A stretch of 64,000 nucleotides of DNA from Zavarzinia compransoris (GCF_003173055.1 NZ_QGLF01000002.1:62322-126321); one strand, 5' to 3'. Counted from the stretch's first letter, positions 27,090 through 35,065 are shown. The notes: generated from the sequence alone by a model not told the origin. Numbers and translations are program-made.

Positions 27090-27571
27090 GGCAGGATGCT
27101 CCGGCGTTTCAGCCAGGCGCGATGACGAAGCAGCGTGTAGGGGCGCGGCTCGCCACCGGCGAGCAGCCGATGGTGCATGTGACGCCAATGGTCCGGTGCG
27201 ACGGCAGCGGGCGGAACGCCCTGCGCCCCGATCGCATCGATCAGGCGGAACACCTGCTCGACCTTCGGCCAGCCCTCGGCGGTTAGCAGGATCTCCGCAC
27301 CGGGGCGGACGAAAGGCAGGCTCTGGTGCGGAGCACCGGCCGGTAGGGCGCGCAGGATGTCGAGCCGGGAGAACACGGCACCATCATCGCCGGCAGTCCA
27401 GCGGACGAAGGCGAAGACGGCGTCCGGCGCGAAGCCGACGACGCGGCGGTGGCTGTCGGGCATGCGCTCGGCGATGTAGTCGCCGAAGCGCAGCCAGTAT
27501 TCGCATTGCTTCTCGCGCCAGGTCAGTTCGACTGTCGTCAGCCCGGCGAAGGGATCGGTGGCGGACATCAT
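27086..27571 (-). CDS. DUF2840 family protein
   Basis: 161 residues (first of two ATGs), with TTVELTWREKQCEYWLRFGDY and GVPPAAVAPDHWRHMHHRLLAG, the DUF2840 pattern. It is a constant member of alphaproteobacterial ICE operons between parA and traF. It overlaps both neighbours by 4 bp, so it is translationally coupled. Function unknown. Confidence 0.88.
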   Translation of the reverse strand: MMSATDPFAGLTTVELTWREKQCEYWLRFGDYIAERMPDSHRRVVGFAPDAVFAFVRWTAGDDGAVFSRLDILRALPAGAPHQSLPFVRPGAEILLTAEGWPKVEQVFRLIDAIGAQGVPPAAVAPDHWRHMHHRLLAGGEPRPYTLLRHRAWLKRRSILP

Positions 27572-27807
27572 GGCTGTCCTCCATCGGCTTCCGGGAAGTG
27601 ACGCTCCAGCAGGTCGCGCAGCATGTCGGCGACGGTCAGGCCGCGTGCGAAGGCCGCGATCTTGATCCGGCCGCGCAGCGCCGGCGTGACGTCGATGGTC
27701 AGGCGTGCCGTGAAGGCCCGGGCGTCAGCCCGGCCTTTCGGCTCGGGCGTTTTCACCCAGCGCTCGGCGTCGCCGGGCCGCGCGGCGAAGACGCGCTTGC
27801 CCGTCAT
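27568..27807 (-). CDS. Small RHH-type partition accessory protein
   Basis: 79 residues: a basic N-terminus ([19 protein letters not shown]) then [41 protein letters not shown], which reads as a ribbon-helix-helix fold. It directly follows parA with an ATGA overlap and probably acts as the DNA-binding or centromere partner of ParA or as an operon regulator (inference). Confidence 0.8.
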   Translation of the reverse strand: MTGKRVFAARPGDAERWVKTPEPKGRADARAFTARLTIDVTPALRGRIKIAAFARGLTVADMLRDLLERHFPEADGGQP

Positions 27808-28442
27808 GGCGCGAGCCTCCCGACCTCGGCGGCAAGGGCAGCGATCTCGTCCGCCGCGATACTGTCCGCATTGATCTCCGCGGCAAGACGGCCCGTCCGG
27901 GCGGCATCGGCGAAGACGATGCGCTGCCCGACGGTGGCCGCCAGCACCGGGGGATCGTGATCTGCCAGCGTGGCGGCGGTCTCCCGGGCGATCACCGTGC
28001 GCGCGGCGCAGCGGTTGAGCACGAAGCGCGCGGTGAGGCCCGGCTTGAAGAGGCCCGCCTCGTCGAGGAGGCGCAGCATTTCGGCCGAGGCCCAGCCGTC
28101 GAAAGGCGAGGGCTGGACGGGGATCAGCACGACCTCGGCCGCCAGCAGGGCGGAGCGCATCAGCGCGGCGACCCGAGGCGGCCCGTCGATGATCAGGTGA
28201 TCGACATCGCCGGCCAGGCTCGGCACTTCCCGGTGCAGCGTCTCGCGCGGCAGGCCCACCGTCCCGAACAGGCGCCCGGACCCGCTCCGGGCGCGCTGGG
28301 CGGCCCAGTCGAGCGCGGAACCCTGCGGGTCCGCATCGACCAGCAGGACCCTCCTTCCTTCCCGGGCCCATTGTCCCGCGAGATGCAGGGCGAGGGTGGT
28401 CTTGCCGGTGCCGCCCTTCTGGTTCAGGAGGGCGACGATCAT
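27804..28442 (-). CDS. parA: ParA-family ATPase
   Basis: 212 residues with the deviant Walker [12 protein letters not shown] at 7-17, the switch motif [13 protein letters not shown] and LIIDGPPR. It is a short ParA without an N-terminal DNA-binding domain, typical of plasmid type Ib and ICE partition genes. ATGA overlaps join it to repA and the RHH gene. Confidence 0.92.
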   Translation of the reverse strand: MIVALLNQKGGTGKTTLALHLAGQWAREGRRVLLVDADPQGSALDWAAQRARSGSGRLFGTVGLPRETLHREVPSLAGDVDHLIIDGPPRVAALMRSALLAAEVVLIPVQPSPFDGWASAEMLRLLDEAGLFKPGLTARFVLNRCAARTVIARETAATLADHDPPVLAATVGQRIVFADAARTGRLAAEINADSIAADEIAALAAEVGRLAP

Positions 28443-29479
28443 GGCGCCCGTCCCTGGCCGATGTTGTCCCGGCTTTGCACCGGACCAACATCATCAATGT
28501 TAGATTCTACGTTAGAGTCTAAGTTAAGGGAGCGTTTTTTCGTTCCGGCGCAATAGGTTACGGGTGGTTTGGGTTCCTGATAGCACGAGTCCCGGGTTCC
28601 CGATAGCACGATAGCCGGGGTTCCCGATAGCACGAGGGGTTCCACAGGATATCCACAGGGTTCCGGTTCGAAGGCGAGCAGCAGGCGGCCGCTCGCATCG
28701 GCCTGCGCCGAGAGCCTGTAACCGGGCAGGGGCTGGCGGCGGATGATGTCGCGCAGTTCGAACGCGAAGCGCTTGAAGGGCGAGAGACAGCCGGACTTCT
28801 GGTGCAGATGGCGGAAGTCGAGGCGCCAGCCATGGGGCTGGCGGCCGCCGTGCTTGCGCACCAGGCGGTAGAGCCAGCGGTCCAGTCCGCCGGTTAATCG
28901 GAAGTAGGCCCGGTCGATGGTCAGCACCAGGGCATCGCCCAGGACGGCCCGGTAGAACCAGTCGGGCACGATCAGTTCGATGCCGGCAGGACGGCCGTGG
29001 CCGTCCGCCCGCTCGACCCATTCGTTGATCCAGGAGAAGCGATGCAGGCGCCGCTCGCTGGCTTGGCGCAGCGAGGTGGCGATACTGGTCGATTGCAGGC
29101 GGTCGAAGGCGGCGCGGAGACGCTGATAGTCCCGCAGCGAGGTGCCCCGGCCGATGAAGGTCAGGATCTCATAGGGACTGGCCGCCATCAGGCGCGAGGT
29201 GCGGAGGCCCGCATCGCGCGCCTCGACGATCTGGCTGGCGGCCCAGATCAGCACGTCGGCATCCCAGATCGTGGCCATGCCGTGTTCGGCGACGGCCTCG
29301 ACCCGGATGGTGACATCGCCCGAGCGGAAGTCGATGGGCGTGGTGCGGGGTGTCTTGGCCAGGCTGAAGAAGGGATAGGCCATCAGATCCTGGGCATCGC
29401 GCGGGGCGAGGTCGCCGGGCAGGGCGCGGAACAGTTCGAGCTGTTCGCGCTCCGACCGGCGGGGATGGCGATGGGACAT
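28439..29479 (-). CDS. repA: Replication initiator RepA
   Basis: 346 residues of the RepA initiator family of alphaproteobacterial plasmids and ICEs ([49 protein letters not shown]). It probably allows transient replication of the excised circle. The last about 60 residues ([19 protein letters not shown]) are low-conservation and are encoded by iteron-like repeats, so the putative origin lies within the coding end. It starts 15 bp after the rdfS stop. Confidence 0.88.
   Translation of the reverse strand: MSHRHPRRSEREQLELFRALPGDLAPRDAQDLMAYPFFSLAKTPRTTPIDFRSGDVTIRVEAVAEHGMATIWDADVLIWAASQIVEARDAGLRTSRLMAASPYEILTFIGRGTSLRDYQRLRAAFDRLQSTSIATSLRQASERRLHRFSWINEWVERADGHGRPAGIELIVPDWFYRAVLGDALVLTIDRAYFRLTGGLDRWLYRLVRKHGGRQPHGWRLDFRHLHQKSGCLSPFKRFAFELRDIIRRQPLPGYRLSAQADASGRLLLAFEPEPCGYPVEPLVLSGTPAIVLSGTRDSCYQEPKPPVTYCAGTKKRSLNLDSNVESNIDDVGPVQSRDNIGQGRAP
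28571..28657. repeat. Iteron-like repeats and DnaA-box-like site inside the repA 3' end
   Basis: Three copies of GGGTTCCCGATAGCACGA (one with a T for C) lie at 28571-28588, 28594-28611 and 28618-28635, spaced 23-24 bp. A partial fourth GGGTTCC (28637) and ATATCCACA (28649-28657), one mismatch from a DnaA box, follow. Spacing near two helix turns is typical of Rep-binding iterons. Confidence 0.7.
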
Positions 29480-29494
29480 CGTGGGATCCCGCTC

Positions 29495-29779
29495 TCAGCG
29501 CCGGGGCTTGCCGGCATAGGGAATGAGGTCCGGCTTCTGGCGCTTGGCCGGCAGCACGGTGCCCCGGCCGGGATCCGAGGTGGAGGTCTTGGCACCGCGG
29601 TCGGCCCAGGCTTGCAGGTCTTCGAGGGCGTAGACGACGCGGCCGCCGAGCTTGCGATAGGCGGGGCCGGTGCCATAGGTCCGGTGCTTCTCGAGGGTGC
29701 GGCCGGACAGGCTCAGGAAGCGGGCGGCTTCGGGGGTGCGCAGGAAGCGCGGCGGCAGGCCGGCGGGATTGGCGGACAC
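29495..29779 (-). CDS. rdfS: RdfS-like excisionase (AlpA-type HTH)
   Basis: 94 residues: FLRTPEAARFLSLSGRTLEKHR, then YRKLGGRVVYALEDLQAWAD is a MerR/AlpA-type winged helix, followed by a basic C-tail. In ICEMlSymR7A the same gene position encodes RdfS, the recombination directionality factor for IntS. Here it heads an operon running through repA, parA and traF to the relaxase, so excision and transfer genes would be switched together. Its promoter would lie in 29780-29903. Confidence 0.82.
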   Translation of the reverse strand: MSANPAGLPPRFLRTPEAARFLSLSGRTLEKHRTYGTGPAYRKLGGRVVYALEDLQAWADRGAKTSTSDPGRGTVLPAKRQKPDLIPYAGKPRR

Positions 29780-29903
29780 GATCGAACCTCCGTGGGTGAG
29801 GCCGTCCGGATCGGTGAGGGACGGCGGTCAGGGAGGAGGCTGGCGGAGAAGGACAGCGCGGAGGGATGGTGAAGGCGACGGACGGATTATCGCCACCCCC
29901 GCC

Positions 29904-30465
29904 CTATCGGCGTCGGCGGAGCAGGCGGCGGTAGCCGCCGCGCAGCAGGGCGAGACCGTCCCGGACGAGACGGATCGTGGTGTCGCGAAGCGGGCAGGTC
30001 TTCCAAGGAAAGGCGGCGATGCGGCGAAGGCCGAAGAGCGCCTCGGCGATCGCCCGATAGGCCGCGCCGGTGCAGTGACCGTCGAGGGCGCGCAGGACCT
30101 GCCGCAGGCGGCAGCGGCGCTGCGGCGTGAGTCGAGTGTCGGGCGGCACGGTGCCCGATGCCCGGATCAGGCGCGCCACGGCATCCAGCCGACCCGCGCC
30201 GTGCCGGTCGAGAATGACAAGCGCAGCGAGCATCCGGCCCGGCGCCGGACCGCCCGATATCAGGACGCGGAGGTCGCTCCCGGCGACGATGCCCGGCTGG
30301 TCACCGTCGAGGCCAGCGGCGACGATCTCGATCACGGGCAGTGGCGCCGCTTCTCCCGCTTGGGGGAACAGCGGCGCCGGCACGAGCAGGACAAGGCCAG
30401 GGTCGATCTCGGGCGCCCAGAAGACGCGGGCCTGATCGGCGGGGAGGTCAGGATCGACAGGGAAA
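29904..30465 (-). CDS. fseA: FseA C-terminal part (DUF2285), reached by +1 frameshift
   Basis: This frame encodes PVDPDLPADQARVFWAPE and ends with the DUF2285 signature (LDGHCTGAAYRAIAEALFG, LRDTTIRLVRDGLALLRGGY). It continues the upstream DUF6499 frame after a +1 slip at 30462-30465. It corresponds to msi171 of ICEMlSymR7A. An ATG at 30485 in this frame exists but lies inside the upstream gene without an evident ribosome site, so the fused product is the likelier protein. FseA activates rdfS transcription in R7A. Confidence 0.85.
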
Positions 30466-30654
30466 CAGGAGGCCCCAGCGGGCACGGAAGGCGGCCCTTG
30501 CTGCAGGATCGTCAGGGCCGGCCATCAGGGCGGCGTAGTCACGCCGGTAGTCGGAATTGCGGCGCAGGAATTCCCAGGCGAGATCCGGGGCGGCGAGATT
30601 GTCGAGGTAATCGTAGGCCTGGGGATCCCTCCACAGGGATGGGGGTGTGTTCAT
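30448..30654 (-). CDS. fseA: FseA N-terminal part (DUF6499, Msi172-like)
   Basis: 68 residues if read in zero frame: MNTPPSLWRDPQAYDYLDNL, AWEFLRRNSDYRRDYAAL and the C-terminal motif FRARWGLLFPCRS. This is the small transcriptional-regulator domain (Msi172) whose conserved RWGL-x-F motif carries the programmed +1 frameshift site. Unshifted, it stops at 30448; shifted, it fuses to the DUF2285 frame. Confidence 0.87.
   Translation of the reverse strand: MNTPPSLWRDPQAYDYLDNLAAPDLAWEFLRRNSDYRRDYAALMAGPDDPAARAAFRARWGLLFPCRS
30462..30465 (-). promoter_or_regulatory. Programmed +1 ribosomal frameshift site (UUU-C)
   Basis: On the complement the codons read CTG-TTT-CCC-TGT. Slippage of tRNA-Phe from UUU (30465-30463) to UUC (30464-30462) changes the reading to CCT-GTC-GAT-CCT and joins RWGLLF to PVDPDLPADQ. 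The same UUU-to-UUC slip in the same motif was demonstrated for FseA of ICEMlSymR7A. Confidence 0.88.
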
Positions 30655-30760
30655 CAACGCCCTCCTGTTTTCAGCATGGTCAATGCTCGGAAAACGAGTT
30701 TTCAGAAAAGGCGTGGCGGGGGAAGTCCTCGCAACGGCAACGGGTGATGCCGAAATTCGG

Positions 30761-31033
30761 TCACTGTCCGGGGGTATTTGCACCCGGGATCATAACGTCT
30801 CTATAGCCCTGCCCGGCGAGCCAGCGGGCACGGGCGAGGTGGCTGTCGTAGACGAGGCGCGCCCGTTTCGGTTCGATACCTGCGTCGATGCCGAAGACCA
30901 GCGACACGGCCTCGCGCCAGTCGGCGCCTTCCGCAGCGGCATCGAGCAGCCGGAAATAGCGCCCGGTCTGCTGCCGGTCGTAGTCCGTGAGCGCCGGCTG
31001 ATCCGGTGCGTGATCCTGGAATGCTTGCGTCAT
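30761..31033 (-). CDS. qseM: QseM-like antiactivator
   Basis: 90 residues from ATG 31033, which has GGGGG 5 bases upstream: MTQAFQDHAPDQPALTDYD, YFRLLDAAAEGADWREAV, ARLVYDSHLARARWLAGQGY. A small acidic protein in this place, divergent from a tiny XRE repressor and upstream of fseA, corresponds to QseM, which in R7A binds and blocks TraR and FseA. Assignment is by family pattern and position. Confidence 0.72.
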   Translation of the reverse strand: MTQAFQDHAPDQPALTDYDRQQTGRYFRLLDAAAEGADWREAVSLVFGIDAGIEPKRARLVYDSHLARARWLAGQGYRDVMIPGANTPGQ

Positions 31034-31162
31034 GCTTGCCCCCATGACGATGGCGGTCACGTTAGCCAGTTTGACGCTCGTCTCAAGGCCGATTGATCCT
31101 GCTTCGGCGAGAGATGTCGTCGAAGATGAGGGCATTCGCGCCGGATTCGGTCGGGTGCCGAT

Positions 31163-31192
31163 TTGTAGAGAATACTCCGTGGCGGAATACTC
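31163..31192. promoter_or_regulatory. qseC promoter with overlapping operator repeats
   Basis: TTGTAG (31163-31168), a 17-base spacer and AATACT (31186-31191) form a plausible promoter for the rightward XRE gene. GAATACTC occurs twice (31170-31177, 31185-31192) with TCCG-TGG-CGGA between, overlapping the promoter, as expected for an autoregulated qseM/qseC switch. Confidence 0.55.
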
Positions 31193-31215
31193 GACAAGCT
31201 CGTGTCCTCTGGGAC

Positions 31216-31425
31216 ATGGAGATACGAGAGATCCTGGCGCAGAATCTGAAGCGGCATCGGAAGGCACAAGGCCTGTCGCAGGAAGAGCTTGCCCATCGCG
31301 CCGGAATCGACCGGACCTATGTCAGTTCGCTGGAGCGCCGTGTCTATGCCGCCGGCATCGACGTCGTCGACCGCCTGGCCAAGGTCCTCGGCCTTGAGGC
31401 CGCGGATCTGCTTCGCCGGCCATGA
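31216..31425 (+). CDS. qseC: QseC-like XRE repressor
   Basis: 69 residues, almost entirely one Cro/CI helix-turn-helix: ILAQNLKRHRKAQGLSQEEL, AHRAGIDRTYVSSLERR, DRLAKVLGLEAADLL. It is the only rightward gene of the backbone and is divergent from qseM. In R7A, QseC toggles qseM expression; the same role is inferred here. Confidence 0.8.
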   Translation: MEIREILAQNLKRHRKAQGLSQEELAHRAGIDRTYVSSLERRVYAAGIDVVDRLAKVLGLEAADLLRRP

Positions 31426-31512
31426 GGGTCAACGGACAGTTCCGGGAGAGGAGATAGGGGTTTGGGGAAAGAGGTGGAGGGAACCGTCCCTCTTTCCCCA
31501 TGGGAGGGCGTT

Positions 31513-31538
31513 TGAGGGAGGGGCGAGCCCCTCCCTCA
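31513..31538. repeat. Perfect inverted repeat (12-bp arms)
   Basis: TGAGGGAGGGGC-GA-GCCCCTCCCTCA. It lies 3' of the XRE gene and could end its transcription, although no T-tract follows. Confidence 0.5.
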
Positions 31539-31548
31539 TGGGGTGAGC

Positions 31549-31610
31549 GGCGAGAGGGGGCTTGCCCTCTTTCGTCAGCGGAGGCGGCCGGTCGATCCGG
31601 CCGGCGCCGC
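31549..31610. repeat. Intergenic repeat copy A
   Basis: The block runs from GAGAGGGGGCTTGCCC to GGCCGGTCGATCCGGC. A diverged copy (B) lies at 32270-32330, so the two flank the hypothetical gene at 31663-32022. Confidence 0.5.
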
Positions 31611-31625
31611 TTCCGATCGAGGCGA

Positions 31626-31657
31626 AGGTCAGAGGCGGCATCCGCCGCCTCTGACCT
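31626..31657 (-). terminator. Hairpin just past the 31663-32022 gene
   Basis: Perfect 13-bp stem AGGTCAGAGGCGG/CCGCCTCTGACCT with a 6-base loop, starting 6 bp after the stop codon. It lacks a U-tract but is the natural transcript end for that gene. Confidence 0.5.
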
Positions 31658-31662
31658 GCCTC

Positions 31663-32022
31663 TCAGTCGGTATCCGGACCGCTGGACTCCGGATCGAGGT
31701 CGTCGTTCCCGTAGACCGCCTGGATCACCGCCATCAGGTGCCGTCCTCCGATCTCGAGACGGCGTTGCGCGGCGAGGATGCTCACGGCGGCCTCGTTCGC
31801 CTCGAGTGCGCGGATCGTCTCTTCCATGTCGTCATGCGGCCCGAGGTTTTCGAGCGCGATGACGTCGCCATCCTCGTCGTAGCCGCCGTGAAGATACATC
31901 GGTGCCGTCTTCAGCCTTTCGGCAGCAAGTTCGGCTGAGCGGATGAGGCGGAAGCCTTCTTCCCGCTGCTTCCAGTATTCGGTGCTGCCGCCGTCGATGG
32001 GCGTGATCTTGTGCTGAATCAT
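31663..32022 (-). CDS. Conserved-looking hypothetical protein of the ICE variable region
   Basis: 119 residues from ATG 32022 (AAAGGA 10 bases upstream): MIQHKITPIDGGSTEYWKQR, RSAELAAERLKTAPMYLHGGYDEDGDV, then a helical middle and an acidic tail (DDLDPESSGPDTD). No membrane segment or known motif. I do not recognise the family. It is a single gene between two diverged copies of one intergenic repeat and has its own hairpin downstream. Confidence 0.65.
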   Translation of the reverse strand: MIQHKITPIDGGSTEYWKQREEGFRLIRSAELAAERLKTAPMYLHGGYDEDGDVIALENLGPHDDMEETIRALEANEAAVSILAAQRRLEIGGRHLMAVIQAVYGNDDLDPESSGPDTD

Positions 32023-32122
32023 GAGATGTTTCCTTTCGCTCTCTGACGGAAGGAACCCGCACCGGCGCATCGAGGGGTCAGGGACGGCGCAAGCCGCCGC
32101 TGCGCGGCGAGCGGAGGAACCG

Positions 32123-32160
32123 ATTTACAGGTGTCGTCCTTCAGGGCGGCGCCTGTAAAT
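32123..32160. repeat. Inverted repeat upstream of the 31663-32022 gene
   Basis: ATTTACAGG (32123-32131) and CCTGTAAAT (32152-32160), perfect 9-bp arms with a 20-base spacer, about 100 bp before the gene start. Possible operator or leader hairpin. The remainder of 32023-32447 holds repeat B and no gene. Confidence 0.5.
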
Positions 32161-32269
32161 TGGAGGGGCCGCTCGTCCTTGACGCCGGAGAGGCGGTGCC
32201 ATGATGGGCCGTCAGAGAGAGAAGAGAGCCCGCGGCCCCGACCAGGGGCCGCGTCCGTCACGGGAGAGT

Positions 32270-32330
32270 TTGAGAGGGGAGGCTTGCCCCCTTATCATGA
32301 GGACATCCGGCCGGTCGATCCGGCTGGAGG
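32270..32330. repeat. Intergenic repeat copy B
   Basis: GAGAGGGGAGGCTTGCCCCC through GGCCGGTCGATCCGGC; diverged copy of the block at 31549-31610 in the same orientation. Confidence 0.5.
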
Positions 32331-32447
32331 TCCTGTCGATGCCGTCAGCAACTGCCGTCGCCGGCAGCGAGGTGGGTTCACGCTTGCTCGGATCCTCGTG
32401 GCAGAGATCCCCGCCCGGCCGGGGCCGGGCGGTGTGCTCCCGGCAGC

Positions 32448-32771
32448 TCAGTCGCCGTTGGCCTTGCGGCCGCGCGACCAGATGAGCGAGTAGCCTTCCC
32501 CGTCCTCGTCGTCGAACAGGTTGGCGTAGATCGGGGCGGTGAAGCTCGGGTCGTCCAGCTTCAGGCCGAGGTAGCTGCGCCCCTCGTTGGACTTCTTGGT
32601 CCAGGCGGCCCCGATCTCGGCCCGGCCGACCAGGATGCGGTGGCTGGGGGCGTTGTCGCCGTTGCCCTTGTTCTCGGGCACGATGCGGACGTTCCTGGCC
32701 TGGACGGAGAGGGTGACGATCTCGCCGGTGTATTCGTTGCCGGACTTCTTGAAGGTACCGATGGTGGCCAT
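32448..32771 (-). CDS. DUF736 family protein (copy 2)
   Basis: 107 residues from ATG 32771 (GGAG 8 bases upstream): MATIGTFKKSGNEYTGEIVT, HRILVGRAEIGAAWTKKS, then APIYANLFDDEDGEGYSLIW. A complete DUF736 protein and the canonical length of the family. Role unknown; always in mobile elements. It stands alone between gene-free stretches. Confidence 0.9.
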   Translation of the reverse strand: MATIGTFKKSGNEYTGEIVTLSVQARNVRIVPENKGNGDNAPSHRILVGRAEIGAAWTKKSNEGRSYLGLKLDDPSFTAPIYANLFDDEDGEGYSLIWSRGRKANGD

Positions 32772-33069
32772 GTGAGTTCTCCTTGGTCTGTCTCGAGCCC
32801 GCGACCATCGCGGCCTCGATGGCGATCGGCAGGCCGAAGGCGATCGACGCCGCACCCGCTTGCGGGCCGGAACGAAGAGGAGGGCGGCGGCGGGACGCTT
32901 TCTTGCCTCGCGAGGAATGCGGGCTTGCCTGCAGGGGAAGAAAGTGGCCAGGCGACGTTGCGGCACAGGCGATCGAGGCGAAGCCGGCCTTCGGCCAGAT
33001 CAAGCCCTCGAGAGGCCGTGGGGGCGGGTGACGGGACCTCCGAAGGCCAGGGAGGGCTCATAGGGCCAT

Positions 33070-33350
33070 CTGGGAACATCGGGATCGAGGCAAGGCGCCG
33101 GTGGGTTTCTCATCTCGGTCTTGGCCATATCGCGTGGTGCCGGGATGAGAGAGGGACTTCGGCCTCGCCATCTACCGTGTCCTGGTCGGCCGGGCCGGGA
33201 TCGGGGCGTTGGCGAATGGTTGGCAGCGTGGGGTGTCTGCGTGCCGCTGAATGGGGCGATGAGCCGCAACGGGTGACGCACCGACCTGTTCGACGACGAG
33301 GACGAGGAAGGTTGCCTTTCTCGGGCCTTCCGTGGGCATGGCCGGCAGCG
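33070..33350 (+). pseudogene. Degraded third DUF736 copy
   Basis: On the plus strand, YRVLVGRAGIGAL (33173 onward) and DLFDDEDEEG (33283 onward) match HRILVGRAEIGAA and NLFDDEDGEG of the intact copy. They lie 110 bp apart, as in the gene, but in different frames and with a stop between. It is inverted relative to the intact copy at 32448. The start is uncertain (NIGIEAR near 33078 may be the old MATIG). The rest of 32772-33408 shows no gene. Confidence 0.7.
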
Positions 33351-33408
33351 GTGGGGCCGTCAGGGGTGCTCCGTCCGGCTGGGCCGGGCGGGGGTCTTAC
33401 CATGAGCG

Positions 33409-33825
33409 TCACTTGCCAGGCTGGCCTTGGCCAGCCATCTGCATCCAGGCGCCGCTGCCGGTGACCGCGGCACCCATGATCGAACAGGCGAGCTGCCAGC
33501 CCTCTGACGGCACGATCAACACGGAGAGACCGTAGACGGTGCTGTAGCCGGCGATGGCTGCCGGCACAGCAAACATCAGAGCGACGGTGATCTGGAGCCA
33601 GTTCGGGCGAACGGTGGCGACAAGCCATTGCCCGGCGGCGAGTGTGATGCCGCCGGTGATGCTGCCGAGCAGGAAAGCCGGGACGATGCCGGTGCCCTGG
33701 TCGAAGGCCCAGAGGCCGACAGTCATGCCGGCGAACAGGGGGAGTGCAAAGCGGGCTAGGCTGAACAGCAGCCAGCAGAGGAACAGGGAGCCGGCGAGCG
33801 AGCCGACGATGCCGAGCGCAATCAT
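33409..33825 (-). CDS. Small polytopic membrane protein
   Basis: 138 residues from ATG 33825 with about four hydrophobic helices (IALGIVGSLAGSLFLCWLLF; LPLFAGMTVGLWAF; TVALMFAVPAAIAGYSTVYG; a last one near ACSIMGAAVTGSGAW). No signature residues for a transporter. Proteins of this size and pattern occur in the accessory region of related ICEs. Function unknown. Confidence 0.75.
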   Translation of the reverse strand: MIALGIVGSLAGSLFLCWLLFSLARFALPLFAGMTVGLWAFDQGTGIVPAFLLGSITGGITLAAGQWLVATVRPNWLQITVALMFAVPAAIAGYSTVYGLSVLIVPSEGWQLACSIMGAAVTGSGAWMQMAGQGQPGK

Positions 33826-34004
33826 GGCGGTGGCCTCCGTGCAAAGGGCGAACGGTTGCGCCAGCCACCACCTCCAAGGCGCAGGTTGAAGAATAGCATG
33901 GCCTGGACAAGACCGGAACGTCCGGTCGTCGATGTGACGATCAGCATTGCCGTGAAACAGTATTCCCGGCTTCACGGCAAATCGGCTTTACGGAAAGGCG
34001 GCGC

Positions 34005-34934
34005 TCACGCGCCCTTCGGGATGCGCCAGACCGGGATGCCGGCCATCCGGGCCTTGTCGGCGAGATTGTCCTGGATGCCGGTGCCGGGGAAGACCAGGAC
34101 CCCGATCGGCAGTTCGGCCAGCATGGCGTCGTTCCGCTTGAACGGGGCGGCCTTCGCATGCTTGGTCCAGTCGGGCCGAAAGGCGATCTGCGTGACCTTG
34201 CGGGTGTCGGCCCAGCGGGCGGCGATGTGCTCCGCCCCCTTGGGCGAGCCACCGTGCAGGAGGACCATGTCGGGGTGGCGGGCGTGGACCTTGTCGAGGC
34301 GCTCCCAGATCGTGTGGTAGTCGTTGTAGTCGAGCCCGCCGGTGACGGCGATCTTCGGCCCGTTCGGCAGGAGGACCGTGGTGTCGGCCTTGTGTTTGGC
34401 GGAGAGGAAATCCCGGCTGTCGATCATGCTGGCGGTCAGCATGGTGCGGTTGACCTTGGAGCCGGAGCGGGGGCGCCAGATCGAGCCGGTGTGGCGTTCG
34501 AAGTGGTCGGCGGCCTGGTCGCGGAAGAATTCCATGCCGTTCCGCCGTTCGATCAGCGTGATGCCTTCGGCGGTCAGGCGCTCGAGTTCGACCGATCGGA
34601 CTTCGGAACCATCCTGTTCCCGCTGGCTGCGGCGCTGCTCCTGCTCGTTGGCGTCGAGATCGCGTTCGATGCGATCGATCGCGCGGTGGAACAGGTTCAC
34701 GGTGGCCCAAAGCAGGTCGTCGAGATCGGCTTCGAGGCGGGTGTCGCGCAGGCTGGTGACGAGAGCGTCGAAGATGTCGGCGACGGCGCCGGTGACGATG
34801 CGGGCTTCGGGCAGGGGCCTCGGGTCGGGTTCGTCCTCGAAGGGGCGGTGGCCGTAGAGCTGGAGTTCGGTCAGCAGGTGGGCGGTCGGCGAGGCGTCGT
34901 GCGCTTCGTAACCGGTGTCGTCATGGATCGTCAT
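34005..34934 (-). CDS. DUF2493 family protein (Rossmann/SLOG-like)
   Basis: 309 residues from ATG 34934. A helical N-terminal half precedes the DUF2493 domain at about 195-309: KIAVTGGLDYNDYHTIWERL, HGGSPKGAEHIAARWA, then GVLVFPGTGIQDNLADKARM. This fold is SLOG-like and predicted to bind a nucleotide-derived ligand. Common in plasmid/ICE accessory clusters with toprim, ParB and DUF932 genes, as here. Confidence 0.87.
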   Translation of the reverse strand: MTIHDDTGYEAHDASPTAHLLTELQLYGHRPFEDEPDPRPLPEARIVTGAVADIFDALVTSLRDTRLEADLDDLLWATVNLFHRAIDRIERDLDANEQEQRRSQREQDGSEVRSVELERLTAEGITLIERRNGMEFFRDQAADHFERHTGSIWRPRSGSKVNRTMLTASMIDSRDFLSAKHKADTTVLLPNGPKIAVTGGLDYNDYHTIWERLDKVHARHPDMVLLHGGSPKGAEHIAARWADTRKVTQIAFRPDWTKHAKAAPFKRNDAMLAELPIGVLVFPGTGIQDNLADKARMAGIPVWRIPKGA

Positions 34935-35065
34935 TGTGCGCTTCCTTGCTATCGCTCGGCCGCGCCCGTCGCGGCCTTCATGGCGACGGAGGACGGCGGG
35001 CGGGCCGGGACTGCACCGCAGGGGCGAAGCCCGGCGGCCGGAGCGCAGCGGAGGATGGCGAAGGA

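Noticed and set aside
30485-30485. Independent start codon for the DUF2285 gene
   Set aside because: The ATG lies inside the upstream gene without a ribosome site, and the +1 slip site explains continuity to the conserved PVDPDLPA stretch.
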